NCBI GenBank assembly: GCA_944390725.1
Contig: CALXQU010000008.1
Span: 26,601-90,600 of the forward strand
DNA from: an uncultured Spirochaetaceae bacterium
GTDB lineage: Bacteria > Spirochaetota > Spirochaetia > Sphaerochaetales > Sphaerochaetaceae
Length of the DNA: 64,000 bases
Reading direction: 5' to 3'
Shown: positions 50,973 to 58,998 of the stretch, piece by piece
Position numbering within the stretch: position 1 is the first letter of the stretch
How the letters are laid out: each line of letters begins with the position of its first letter
Notes under the pieces: generated by a model
Told to the model about the DNA's origin: nothing
What the model saw: the letters and a program-made list of their open reading frames with translations, nothing else
The model's database searches: none
Made by a program: the position numbers and the translations under genes

Positions 50973-52558
50973 CAGTACTTCCCGAGGATGCCGCCGATCC
51001 TCTCGCTGCCGCATGCCTTGAGGAACGGAGCAAGCTTGGGCCCCTTCTCCTTGCCGATGAGGACCATGTAGATAAGGCGGAAGAAATCCGCATTCTCCAT
51101 CCCGTTGTCAGCAGCTGTCTTATAGATATACTCGGAGAACTCCTTCTCGCTCAGGGTATCGAGGTACTCCTCCGCATACGCCTTGAACTCGCGGATGGCA
51201 GCCAGCTCGGCATCGCTTGCCTCATAGAGGCTGCTGCCCTCCTCCGCGAGGGAGAAGCGGAATTCCTCCGGCGCGTACTTGCCGAGCCAGTTCCATGCGC
51301 ATGTCATCCTCGTGCGCAGCCTGGCCTCCTGGCTTGCGGTGATGCCGTCGAGCCTGGAGATGACCTTGTCCTGGTCGCCTCCATAGATCTGCAGGTAATT
51401 GCAGAGATGGCGGAACGGGATCTGGTAGCCTGGCTCCGTCGGGATGGCCTTATCATCGACCTGCGAAAGCTCATATACCCTCGACTCCTTCTCCTTCTTC
51501 TTCTCGTTGACAGGCAGGAGGCCGAAGTAGATCCTCTCCGTGTTGTCATAGTCCTCATAGATCTTCAGGACATCAAGGTCGAAGGAGATGGCGAACTCCG
51601 ATGATGGGCGCGTTCCCACGAAGAGATACCTGACGATCTCAGGAGGATAGATTTCCAGGACATCATAGAGATCCGCGACCTCGCCTCCCGATGAGGAGAT
51701 CTTGCCGCCCTTGCCCTTGAGCCTGACGAAGTCATAGCGCATCGTGACCGGGGCTTCCGCACCGAAGAGCCTGACTACGCTCTTGGCGGTGTCATAGGAA
51801 CCGCCCTCGGTGAGATGGTCCTTCCCGCCCGGCTCGAAATCAACGCCCTCGTAGGCCCATCTCATCGGCCAGTCCACGCGCCATGGCAGCTTGGTATTCG
51901 GCGTCGTGCGGATATCTATGGTCTCTTCCTTCCCCAGCTCGAGGTCGACATAGGTAAGGCCGTATTCCCCATCCCAGCCGGTCACCTTCGTCGTATCCTT
52001 ATCGGTGAACGACGAGAAGACGGAGACAGGCCACCAGTCATCATCAAGCGGCTCTGTCCTGTACTCGTTGAGGATCTGGCGGATCTCATCGCGCAGCGAG
52101 AGCGCCTTGCGGATCTGCTCAGCATAGACATTGGTCCTGTAGCGCTCCGCCTGGTAGAGGAACTCCGGGAAGACGCCTACGGCAGGCAGAACCTTCTCGA
52201 CAGCTACCTCATTGCCCCTCGCATAGTTCTCCGCGCGCCCCGTGGTATCAGGCACGAGCGTGATGGGCTTCCTGAGGTACTCCCTCAGCTTCTCAGGCTC
52301 CGGCATGTTGGACGGCACCTTGCGGAAGACATCATAGTCATCCCAGCTGTATATGAACCTGACGTCCTTGCCCTTCTCCCTGAGGGCCCTGACGACGAGC
52401 TCGACCGTGATGATCTCACGGAAATTGCCGATGTGGACAGTGCCGGACGGCGTGATTCCCGATGCGCATGTATATACTTCCTTATCGCCTTTCTCGCGGA
52501 TGATCTTATCCGCCATGATATCGGCCCAATGCGTACTCTGGTTCTGGATTTCACTCAT
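50972..52558 (-). CDS. lysK: Lysyl-tRNA synthetase, class I
   Basis: Class I LysRS, 528 aa, the form found in archaea and some bacteria including spirochaetes. HIGN motif in TPSGTVHIGNFREI (about residues 36-49), KMSKS-equivalent KISSSGG, and the expected C-terminal helical region. ATG 52558 is chosen; the frame opens at 52594 over the promoter. CATAAT (52566-52571) lies 7 nt upstream. First gene of a five-gene operon; divergent from the RlpA-like gene. Confidence 0.95.
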   Translation of the reverse strand: MSEIQNQSTHWADIMADKIIREKGDKEVYTCASGITPSGTVHIGNFREIITVELVVRALREKGKDVRFIYSWDDYDVFRKVPSNMPEPEKLREYLRKPITLVPDTTGRAENYARGNEVAVEKVLPAVGVFPEFLYQAERYRTNVYAEQIRKALSLRDEIRQILNEYRTEPLDDDWWPVSVFSSFTDKDTTKVTGWDGEYGLTYVDLELGKEETIDIRTTPNTKLPWRVDWPMRWAYEGVDFEPGGKDHLTEGGSYDTAKSVVRLFGAEAPVTMRYDFVRLKGKGGKISSSGGEVADLYDVLEIYPPEIVRYLFVGTRPSSEFAISFDLDVLKIYEDYDNTERIYFGLLPVNEKKKEKESRVYELSQVDDKAIPTEPGYQIPFRHLCNYLQIYGGDQDKVISRLDGITASQEARLRTRMTCAWNWLGKYAPEEFRFSLAEEGSSLYEASDAELAAIREFKAYAEEYLDTLSEKEFSEYIYKTAADNGMENADFFRLIYMVLIGKEKGPKLAPFLKACGSERIGGILGKY

Positions 52559-52565
52559 GTTCCTG

Positions 52566-52594
52566 ATTATGGCAAAGAAGGTTATCTCATACAA
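52566..52594 (-). promoter_or_regulatory. Leaderless-type promoter of lysK operon
   Basis: Minus-strand -35 TTGTAT (52589-52594), 17-nt spacer, -10 CATAAT (52566-52571), 7 nt to ATG. AGGA lies within that 7 nt but is too close to act as a normal ribosome site. Confidence 0.55.
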
Positions 52595-52632
52595 GGCACT
52601 GCCTTTGCTGGATTAATCAGCGGCAGTGGGGC

Positions 52633-52638
52633 TATAAT
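52633..52638 (+). promoter_or_regulatory. -10 box (leaderless) of RlpA-like gene
   Basis: Perfect TATAAT with 6 nt to ATG 52645. No good -35 at standard spacing is visible; the preceding G-rich stretch may assist. Confidence 0.55.
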
Positions 52639-52644
52639 CACAGC

Positions 52645-53241
52645 ATGAGACGCCTTACCATCCTGATTGCCACGGCAATGCTCATTGCCCCCCTGCCGGC
52701 TGAGATCGCACAGCTCTACACACCCATGGTGCCGGGGTTCACGACCCAGGCAGGCACGTTCTTCAGCCCCGATGCGCTGGAAGGGCTGAGCGATGAGATA
52801 CCGATGGGATCCTCCGTCACGGTGACGGACAGGGCCACGGGCAGGACGACGACGGTCACGATCACGGGCAGGCTGCCGGAACTGCCGGAAGGAAGGACGC
52901 TCGCACTGACAAGAAGGGCGTTCGAGGACCTCGGCGACAGCGATGGCGTCGCCAGCGTCGATACCGAGATAGTGAAGGAAGGCACGATCAGGGAGAGCGA
53001 TGGCCAGACAGGCTGGTATTCATTCGACCTGGGCCTCTACAGCCCTGAGGATGCATATGCCCTCTACAACACGCTATCGGCCAACGGCCTCAGGCCATAT
53101 GCCGAGATAGAGAACGAGGACGTGCGCATCACCGTCAGGCACGTCCTCGCATTCCGCCTTGAGGATGCCATCTCCAGGCTCAGGGCTTCCGGGATAGCGG
53201 ATGCCAAGCCCGAGATGGAAGCTAATCCATATACATCCTGA
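52645..53241 (+). CDS. RlpA-like secreted protein with degenerate double-psi barrel and SPOR-like C-terminus
   Basis: 198 aa, signal peptide about residues 1-19 (ILIATAMLIAPLPA). The middle SVTVTDRATGRTTTVTITGRLPEL...ALTRRAFEDLGD follows the RlpA barrel (V-T-x-x-x-G-R-x-V-x-V-x-I-x-x-R, then L-x-x-x-A-A-x-x-L), but the catalytic Asp/His residues of lytic transglycosylase RlpA are not evident. The C-terminal GWYSFDLGLYSPEDAYALYNTL...VRITVRHV resembles a SPOR domain that binds denuded peptidoglycan. Probably a cell-wall-binding protein rather than an enzyme. Confidence 0.65.
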   Translation: MRRLTILIATAMLIAPLPAEIAQLYTPMVPGFTTQAGTFFSPDALEGLSDEIPMGSSVTVTDRATGRTTTVTITGRLPELPEGRTLALTRRAFEDLGDSDGVASVDTEIVKEGTIRESDGQTGWYSFDLGLYSPEDAYALYNTLSANGLRPYAEIENEDVRITVRHVLAFRLEDAISRLRASGIADAKPEMEANPYTS

Positions 53242-54417
53242 TCAGAAATCGAGGAAGAAGAAGAACTCCCCTACGAATCTGCCAGGCCCGTTCTCATAGT
53301 TGTACCCGTCAATCAGATACGATATCTGGTATCCGAGGTCGAGCGCATCGATGAGCGTAATCGAGATGGACGCTCCTACCGACGCGATGAAATCACCGCT
53401 TGGCGACCAGTCGGAATTGAAGTACCTGCCGGCACCATATCCCATATCGAAGAAGACGATCAGCCTAGGATAGAGCAGCTTCGTGCCGAGCATCGGTCCG
53501 GTGAAGCGGAACTCGAAGTTATTGACGAGCGTCAGCTCCCTGTTGTAGCTGAAGTTCGCGAATCCCCTGACCTGGCGTCCGAGCGATCCGTCATTCTGCG
53601 CATAGACAGGGACCTTGTCGCCTGAGATCCAGCTGACGAGCATCCTGTCGAGCACCTGCACCGAGAACCAGTCCCAGTCAGCATCCCTGAGCGAGAAGAT
53701 GGTCTTGGCCCCGACAGCCTCGAAGGCGATGGAATAGAAATCAGCCTCTCCGCCAAGGGCATGGTTCAGGGCATATGGCGACCAGTTGAGGTCGAGCTCA
53801 AGCAGGATGCCATCATTCTCGATGATCTCATCGGCCATCAGGTCGAACTTGAGGTTGAGGTTGAAGTTCGTGCCGAGATACTGCCTGTTGCCGAGAAGGT
53901 CAGGATATACGGAGGACCCCTCCGCTCCAAGGAACTGGTCCAGCGTAAGCACTTCCTTCGGATCCCCGAAGTTCGCCCTGGTCTCCCCTGCTACGCGGGA
54001 ATCCATGCTGTATTCATACCTGCCCTCATAGGCAACCGAGAGCTGCAGGAGGTCAGAGCCCGGATCCCATGGGGATTCCCAGAAGCCCTGTATGAACTTC
54101 AGGGCCCAGTTCGCGAAGCCGACATCATATATAAGCGGCTGGTCCCATATCTTCTCGGTCGACTCCCCCGTCACGGGATCCTGCCAGAGCTTTCTCTGCC
54201 CATATCCTCCGCCGACGATGAGCTGCAGCCTTGTCTCCCTATCCTCTATAAGCTCGAATCCGTCATAGCTGACGCCGCCTTCGATGTATACAGGACAGAA
54301 TCCCCACAGGATCTCCGGATGGATGTCCAGATTCGTGATAAGCGGTGTCCAGTCGCTGGCAGATGCCGAGAATGCAAGCAGCACCATAGCCAGGACCATG
54401 ATGATTTTCTTCTTCAT
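53242..54417 (-). CDS. Predicted outer-membrane beta-barrel protein
   Basis: 391 aa. Signal peptide MKKKIIMVLAMVLLAFSASAS. The mature protein is rich in alternating hydrophobic/polar strands (LQLIVGGGYGQRKL, LGTNFNLNLKFDLMA, GFANFSYNRELTLVNNFEFRF) and ends RFVGEFFFFLDF: a terminal Phe strand of the type BAM recognises. No known family recognised; porin-like or adhesin role possible. ATG has AGGAA upstream. Convergent with the RlpA-like gene, adjacent stops. Confidence 0.75.
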   Translation of the reverse strand: MKKKIIMVLAMVLLAFSASASDWTPLITNLDIHPEILWGFCPVYIEGGVSYDGFELIEDRETRLQLIVGGGYGQRKLWQDPVTGESTEKIWDQPLIYDVGFANWALKFIQGFWESPWDPGSDLLQLSVAYEGRYEYSMDSRVAGETRANFGDPKEVLTLDQFLGAEGSSVYPDLLGNRQYLGTNFNLNLKFDLMADEIIENDGILLELDLNWSPYALNHALGGEADFYSIAFEAVGAKTIFSLRDADWDWFSVQVLDRMLVSWISGDKVPVYAQNDGSLGRQVRGFANFSYNRELTLVNNFEFRFTGPMLGTKLLYPRLIVFFDMGYGAGRYFNSDWSPSGDFIASVGASISITLIDALDLGYQISYLIDGYNYENGPGRFVGEFFFFLDF

Positions 54418-54540
54418 CAGTTCCTACCCCAATCTAATGTGTTGCTCTGATTATGGTCCAAATCAGGACAGCGAAACAACCACGGACAGATTACGGCCTG
54501 CCAAGTTCAGAAGAAAAGGAAATGATGGATCCAGCATCCT

Positions 54541-54576
54541 GCCAGCCTTGACAGCATCCTAGGCTGGCCCAAAGAT
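54541..54576 (+). promoter_or_regulatory. Candidate promoter with inverted repeat upstream of orphan binding protein
   Basis: TTGACA (54548-54553) is enclosed by the inverted repeat GCCAGCC (54541-54547) / GGCTGGC (54562-54568); AAAGAT (54571-54576) lies 17 nt downstream. The repeat could be an operator or fold as RNA. Confidence 0.5.
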
Positions 54577-54653
54577 TAATCCATAAAGGGGACGGGATCC
54601 TGCATCATGGGATTCCCGCATTCATCATCGTATCATCAGAAAAAGGAGAGATC

Positions 54654-55922
54654 ATGATCAGAAAGCTATTGGTCCTGCTGGCAGTTCTGCTTGCATGCGC
54701 AGGCATCGTGACGGCAAGCGGCTCAGCGGAAGCGGCATCGCAGGGAACAGCGCTCAGGATGCTGTGGTGGGGATCGGAATCCAGGCATGCGCCCACTCTC
54801 GAGGCTCTCGACCTCTATGCAGAGGAGAATCCCGGCGTAACAGTCAGCGGCGAGTATCAGGGCTGGGATGGATATTACCAGAGGATCGCTACCCAGCTTG
54901 CCGGAGGGACTGCCGCGGACATCATCCAGATTGACCAGCCATGGCTCCATGAGCTATGTACGAGGGGCGATGTCTTCGCGGAGATTGATACATCGATCGT
55001 GGATACATCAGGCTTCGACCCGCAGTTCCTTGAGGACTACTGCACATTCGAGGGAACCCTTGTAGGACTTCCCACCGGCGTCAGCGTCAATACGATGGTC
55101 GTCGACCCCGCCTTCCTTGAACGCTTCGGTATCGATCCCGACACGAAATGGACATGGGAGAACATGGTCGAATACGGGAAGATGATCCATGAAGCGGATC
55201 CTACCTGCTACCTCAACGGCGCGTCTCCGGACCTCTTCAGATACTGGTGGGAGATGTACATCGCGCAGATTGCCGGCGGCGTCGTGAACGAGGACAAGGA
55301 AATCATGTTCACGCTCGAGCAGGCTACCCAGTCATTCGAATACTTCAAGCAGTGGCTTGATTATGGCGTAGTCGCGCCGTTCTCGAAGACTTCCCTCTTC
55401 TTCCAGAAATTCCATGAGAACCCTGACTGGATCAGCGGCAAGATGGGCCTTTCCTGGTCATGGGTCGCCTCCATGGAGAAGGATATGAGCTCCAGGGATA
55501 TGACGACGACAACGCTGCCTGTCATGGAAGGCGCAGAGAACTCAGGCGTGCTGATGAGGCCTGCCCAGCTCTTCGTCGTATCCGAATCATCGCCCAACAA
55601 GGAAGAGGCCATGAAGGTCCTTGACTTCATCTTCAATGATCCGGAAGCCGTGAAGATCCTCGGGACGGCAAGGGCCATCCCTGCCGTGGAAGGCGCACGT
55701 GCAACCCTCGTAGAAGCAGGACTCATCTCCGAGCTTGCCCAGAGAGCTACAGATGAAGGCATAGCGCAGGCTGGATGGCCGCAGAGCACATGGCAGATGA
55801 ACTCATCAGTAGCCCAGACGATGCAGGATGTCATCGACGAGTTCGGCTATGGCGAGCTCACGCCGGAAGAGGCTGCTGCCAAGATGATCGAGTCGCTTGA
55901 AGCTACCCTTTCACGCCTCTAG
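54654..55922 (+). CDS. Orphan carbohydrate-type ABC solute-binding protein (SBP family 1)
   Basis: 422 aa. Signal peptide ends VTASGSAEAAS (ASG-x-x-E motif, no lipobox Cys). Mature: LRMLWWGSESRHAPTLEALDLY, AGGTAADIIQIDQPWLHEL, VGLPTGVSVNTMVVDP. Strong AAAAGGAGAG ribosome site. No permease or ATPase gene adjoins; the gene has its own promoter and terminator, so its partners are elsewhere or it acts as a sensor/scavenger. Confidence 0.9.
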   Translation: MIRKLLVLLAVLLACAGIVTASGSAEAASQGTALRMLWWGSESRHAPTLEALDLYAEENPGVTVSGEYQGWDGYYQRIATQLAGGTAADIIQIDQPWLHELCTRGDVFAEIDTSIVDTSGFDPQFLEDYCTFEGTLVGLPTGVSVNTMVVDPAFLERFGIDPDTKWTWENMVEYGKMIHEADPTCYLNGASPDLFRYWWEMYIAQIAGGVVNEDKEIMFTLEQATQSFEYFKQWLDYGVVAPFSKTSLFFQKFHENPDWISGKMGLSWSWVASMEKDMSSRDMTTTTLPVMEGAENSGVLMRPAQLFVVSESSPNKEEAMKVLDFIFNDPEAVKILGTARAIPAVEGARATLVEAGLISELAQRATDEGIAQAGWPQSTWQMNSSVAQTMQDVIDEFGYGELTPEEAAAKMIESLEATLSRL

Positions 55923-55929
55923 CAGATAC

Positions 55930-55960
55930 AGGGCATGCATGCATACCAGGCGCATGCCCT
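55930..55960 (+). terminator. Terminator of orphan binding-protein gene
   Basis: AGGGCATGC / GCATGCCCT, 9-bp perfect stem, 13-nt loop, 7 nt after the stop codon; followed by ATTTC. Confidence 0.75.
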
Positions 55961-56062
55961 ATTTCATCAAGCTTAGGAAATCAGAGCTGTAATCAGGAGG
56001 GCTACTCCTCCTCTCTGCTTCATGGTATCACCGTCCCATACTTAATAATCCAGGAGACGGCA

Positions 56063-56838
56063 ATGAAGAAAACAGCTCTGATTCTTCTCATGCTGCTTGT
56101 GGCTCTGATTCCATCATGCAAGCAGTATGTACCCGTGATTATCCCTAATACCAATGGGGGGGGGTAAATGATGAGCCATATCGTTATTATGAAGATAATG
56201 GCATGATTTACCAGCTTTCATCAGATGGCACGGAATATTCCCTGATAAGCTATTCTGGAATCCAAGGCGTCGATGAAATCGTGAATCCGACAATCCTTTC
56301 GGAAATCAATGGCATTCCAGTCACATCAGTAAGACATAATGCATTCTGGGGATTCCAGAACCTAACAGGGACTCTTACAATACCGGCATCAATAAAAGAG
56401 ATTGGATCTTCGGCTTTCCGCGCCACCGATATTGAATCAGTTATCTTTGAGGAAGGAAGCCCAATAACAATATTGAATGAAAGCACATTCTTTGGTTGCC
56501 AGAAGCTTGGAGATGTAAAGTTACCAGAAGGCCTCAAGGAAATCCGTAATTCTGCTTTTGCGAGCTGTGACCTAAATCTTAAATTCATTGATATACCAGC
56601 AAGCGTAATTGATATCTGGTTTGATGCTTTCAAAAATTGCGTCAATCTCAGGGCAGTCCAGATAAACGGCGATGCAAACGTGAAAATCAACCAGACGGCA
56701 TTCACCGGATGCATGGATAACGATGGTTTTGGTGTAACGCTCTATATGCCGAATATTGAAGAAGATGAGATGCCAAACGACTGGAACTATCTCGACGCTG
56801 TAACAAAATACAAACCAAAAGAGTCATATACACCATAA
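56063..56838 (+). pseudogene. Phase-variable BspA-type leucine-rich-repeat lipoprotein, OFF in this sequence
   Basis: From ATG 56063 (CAGGAGACGG ribosome site) the protein starts MKKTALILLMLLVALIPSC, a lipoprotein signal with Cys at residue 19. After about 34 codons it meets a run of nine G (56156-56164) and stops at once (GGG GGG GGG TAA). One more G (ten in all) would join it in frame to the downstream region, giving 258 aa. The downstream part has LRR_5 (BspA-like) repeats: GTLTIPASIKEIGSSAFRAT, FFGCQKLGDVKLPEGLKEIRNSAFASC, VIDIWFDAFKNCVNL. BspA-like proteins are surface adhesins in oral and gut anaerobes. AT-richer than its neighbours. Confidence 0.85.
56156..56164 (+). repeat. Homopolymeric G tract (9 G) inside lipoprotein reading frame
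   Basis: Nine G directly before an in-frame TAA. Lengths of 7, 10 or 13 G would open the full reading frame; 8 or 9 close it. Confidence 0.95.
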
Positions 56839-56913
56839 TCCATGATGCAATCCTGGAGGATGCGGGAATCTTCTACTCCTCCAATCAAATGGATATCTAA
56901 TCGGACAAGAAGA

Positions 56914-56934
56914 CCGCCGCATTTTCTGCGGCGG
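56914..56934. terminator. Terminator hairpin between LRR gene and nucleoside transporter operon
   Basis: CCGCCGC / GCGGCGG with loop ATTTTCT; lies 22 nt beyond the end of the minus-strand permease gene and also downstream of the plus-strand LRR gene, so it can serve both. Confidence 0.8.
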
Positions 56935-56956
56935 CTTCTGATTCTAGAGGGATTCC

Positions 56957-57883
56957 TCAGTCCTTCCTTCCGTCGTATGCAGCACCCCATGTCTTCGGGA
57001 CCCTGGAGCGCTTGACCATAATCGTAAGCGCGATGATGGTGATGACATAAGGAAGCATCTGCAGGAACTGGTTCGGTATCGCGGAACCGATTGTCTGCAG
57101 CCTGAGCTGAGCCGCATCCGCCGCTCCGAAGAGGACGCAGACAAGCATCGTCTTGATGGGATCCCAGCCACCGACGACGACAGCCGCCATGACGATGAAT
57201 CCACGTCCGTTGACCATGCCGCCCGCAGCGAAGTATCCGCTCGATGCGAGGGTGAGGACGCCGCCGGCGAGACAGGCGAATATGCCGCTGAGGATAACGG
57301 TCTGGTACTTGACCTTGATGACCGAGATTCCTGCAGTCTCCGCAGCCTGCGGGTTATCGCCGATTGCCCTGACGTTGAGACCCCATCTCGTCTTATAGAG
57401 GATGAAGCCCGCTATGAACGGAAGGATGAAGGCTACCCATGTGCTCCATGGCTGCGCGAAGACGATCTTGCCGATGAACGGAATCTGCTGCATAGCCTCC
57501 GGGAAGAGCGGGGAGAACGTAGTCGCCCTGTTGTGGCGCGTTGCCGCCATCATGGAGAACACGATCTCCGTTCCGCCTGTGGCAAGCATATTGACCATAA
57601 GGCCGGTCACGACCTGGTTTGTCCTTCTGGAGACCGTCAGGAACGCCACCACAAGCCCGAGTACCGCACCTAGGACCAGACATGCCAGCAGCGCCGCAAC
57701 CTGGCTGTTCGCATAGTAGCAGACAGCCACTCCGCAGAGTGCACCGCAGAGCATGATGCCCTCGATTCCCATGTTGATGATGCCTGAGCGCTCCGCATAG
57801 ACCTCTCCGATAGAACATATGATCAGAGGCGCTGACCATCTGAGTATGGCTTCAAGCCAATCGATCAGGATTACAGATGTCAT
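56957..57883 (-). CDS. Nucleoside-type ABC transporter permease (NupQ/YufQ-like)
   Basis: 308-aa permease of the BMP-dependent system. LEAILRWSAPLIICSIGEVYAERSGIINMGIEG is the typical start (E-R-x-G-x-x-N-x-G-x-E-G), then GLNVRAIGDNPQAAETAGI and FVVMAAVV-type glycine-rich C-terminus (GFIVMAAVVVGGW). Overlaps the preceding permease stop by 4 nt. Last gene of the operon. Confidence 0.9.
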   Translation of the reverse strand: MTSVILIDWLEAILRWSAPLIICSIGEVYAERSGIINMGIEGIMLCGALCGVAVCYYANSQVAALLACLVLGAVLGLVVAFLTVSRRTNQVVTGLMVNMLATGGTEIVFSMMAATRHNRATTFSPLFPEAMQQIPFIGKIVFAQPWSTWVAFILPFIAGFILYKTRWGLNVRAIGDNPQAAETAGISVIKVKYQTVILSGIFACLAGGVLTLASSGYFAAGGMVNGRGFIVMAAVVVGGWDPIKTMLVCVLFGAADAAQLRLQTIGSAIPNQFLQMLPYVITIIALTIMVKRSRVPKTWGAAYDGRKD

Positions 57884-58989
57884 TCTGCTACCTCCTTCTT
57901 TGCTGCTGCGGCGGCTTTCGCCTTCCGCTTCCTTGCGCTAGCGCTCTTCTCGTCAGCGACTCCCACGCCTACCACGAAAAGCACGCAGAGGGCGATGATG
58001 ATCGACGACATCGATGAGCTGACTCCGGTCTCGATAGCCATCGTGGCTCCTCCAGCCTTGAGGATGGAGAAGAAGAGGGCCGAGACAAGCACTCCTATGG
58101 GATTGCCGCCTGCGACAAGCGCTACGGCAACGCTCTCGTATCCGACATTGGTTACATACTCCATGTAGAGCCTGTGCCTGAGGCCGATGCATTCGATCGT
58201 GCCGGCAAGGCCGCCGAGCATGGCGCCGATGACCATGATGATGACCATCTGCCTCTTGGAGTTCACGCCGGCATAGCGCGCCGCAATCGGATTGTAGCCG
58301 AGCATCCTTGTCCTGAATCCGAACGATGTGTACTTCAAGAGGAAGTAGAACACCAGGCAGACCACGATGCCGATGAACGGACCGATATGGAGGCTGGTCC
58401 CCTGGGTGAGGATCGGCAGGTATGTGGCCTGTGCGAATGGCAGCGACATCGGATAGAACGCCTCTGGCTGCGCAATCGGGGTGCTGGTGACGATCCAGTT
58501 CGTGAGGTAGACCGCAATGTAGTTCATCATGATCGTACATGTGACCTCATTCACGCCCCTGTATGCCTTGAGATAGCCCGGGATAGCTCCCCATACGCCC
58601 GCGAAGAGCATGCCGACGAGGAAGCAGAGCAGGACATACAGCACCGGCGGCAGGCCGAGATTCATCGTGGATACGATAGCAGCGCCTATGCCACCGAGGT
58701 ACATGAAGCCCTCGATACCTGTATTCCAGAGTCCTGACTTGATGCCGATGGCGACGCCGATGCCTCCAAGCAGGAGCGGTGACGACCTGACAAGCACGTT
58801 GGTGAACGATGCCCAGTTCCTGAAGGCTCCCCTGAGCATCGCCCCGTATGCATCGAACGGATTGACGCCTGAGATGAGTATCAGGATGCCTCCCGCGATG
58901 ATTCCGAGGATGATTCCGAGGACAGAGTGTCCTTTGGTAAGTATGATGTTCCCTATAAGGGGAAGATTAAGTGTCTTCTTCTCGCCCAT
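57880..58989 (-). CDS. Nucleoside-type ABC transporter permease (NupP/YufP-like)
   Basis: 369 aa, about ten membrane segments: ILTKGHSVLGIILGIIAGGILI, FGIxxGLWNTGIEGFMYLGGIGAAI (W-N-I/T-G-x-E-G block), FRTRMLGYNPIAARYAGVN and IECIGLRHRL. C-terminal Lys/Ala-rich tail (KSASARKRKAKAAAAAKK). Starts 9 nt after the ATPase gene. Confidence 0.9.
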   Translation of the reverse strand: MGEKKTLNLPLIGNIILTKGHSVLGIILGIIAGGILILISGVNPFDAYGAMLRGAFRNWASFTNVLVRSSPLLLGGIGVAIGIKSGLWNTGIEGFMYLGGIGAAIVSTMNLGLPPVLYVLLCFLVGMLFAGVWGAIPGYLKAYRGVNEVTCTIMMNYIAVYLTNWIVTSTPIAQPEAFYPMSLPFAQATYLPILTQGTSLHIGPFIGIVVCLVFYFLLKYTSFGFRTRMLGYNPIAARYAGVNSKRQMVIIMVIGAMLGGLAGTIECIGLRHRLYMEYVTNVGYESVAVALVAGGNPIGVLVSALFFSILKAGGATMAIETGVSSSMSSIIIALCVLFVVGVGVADEKSASARKRKAKAAAAAKKEVAE

Positions 58990-58998
58990 AAAGCTACC

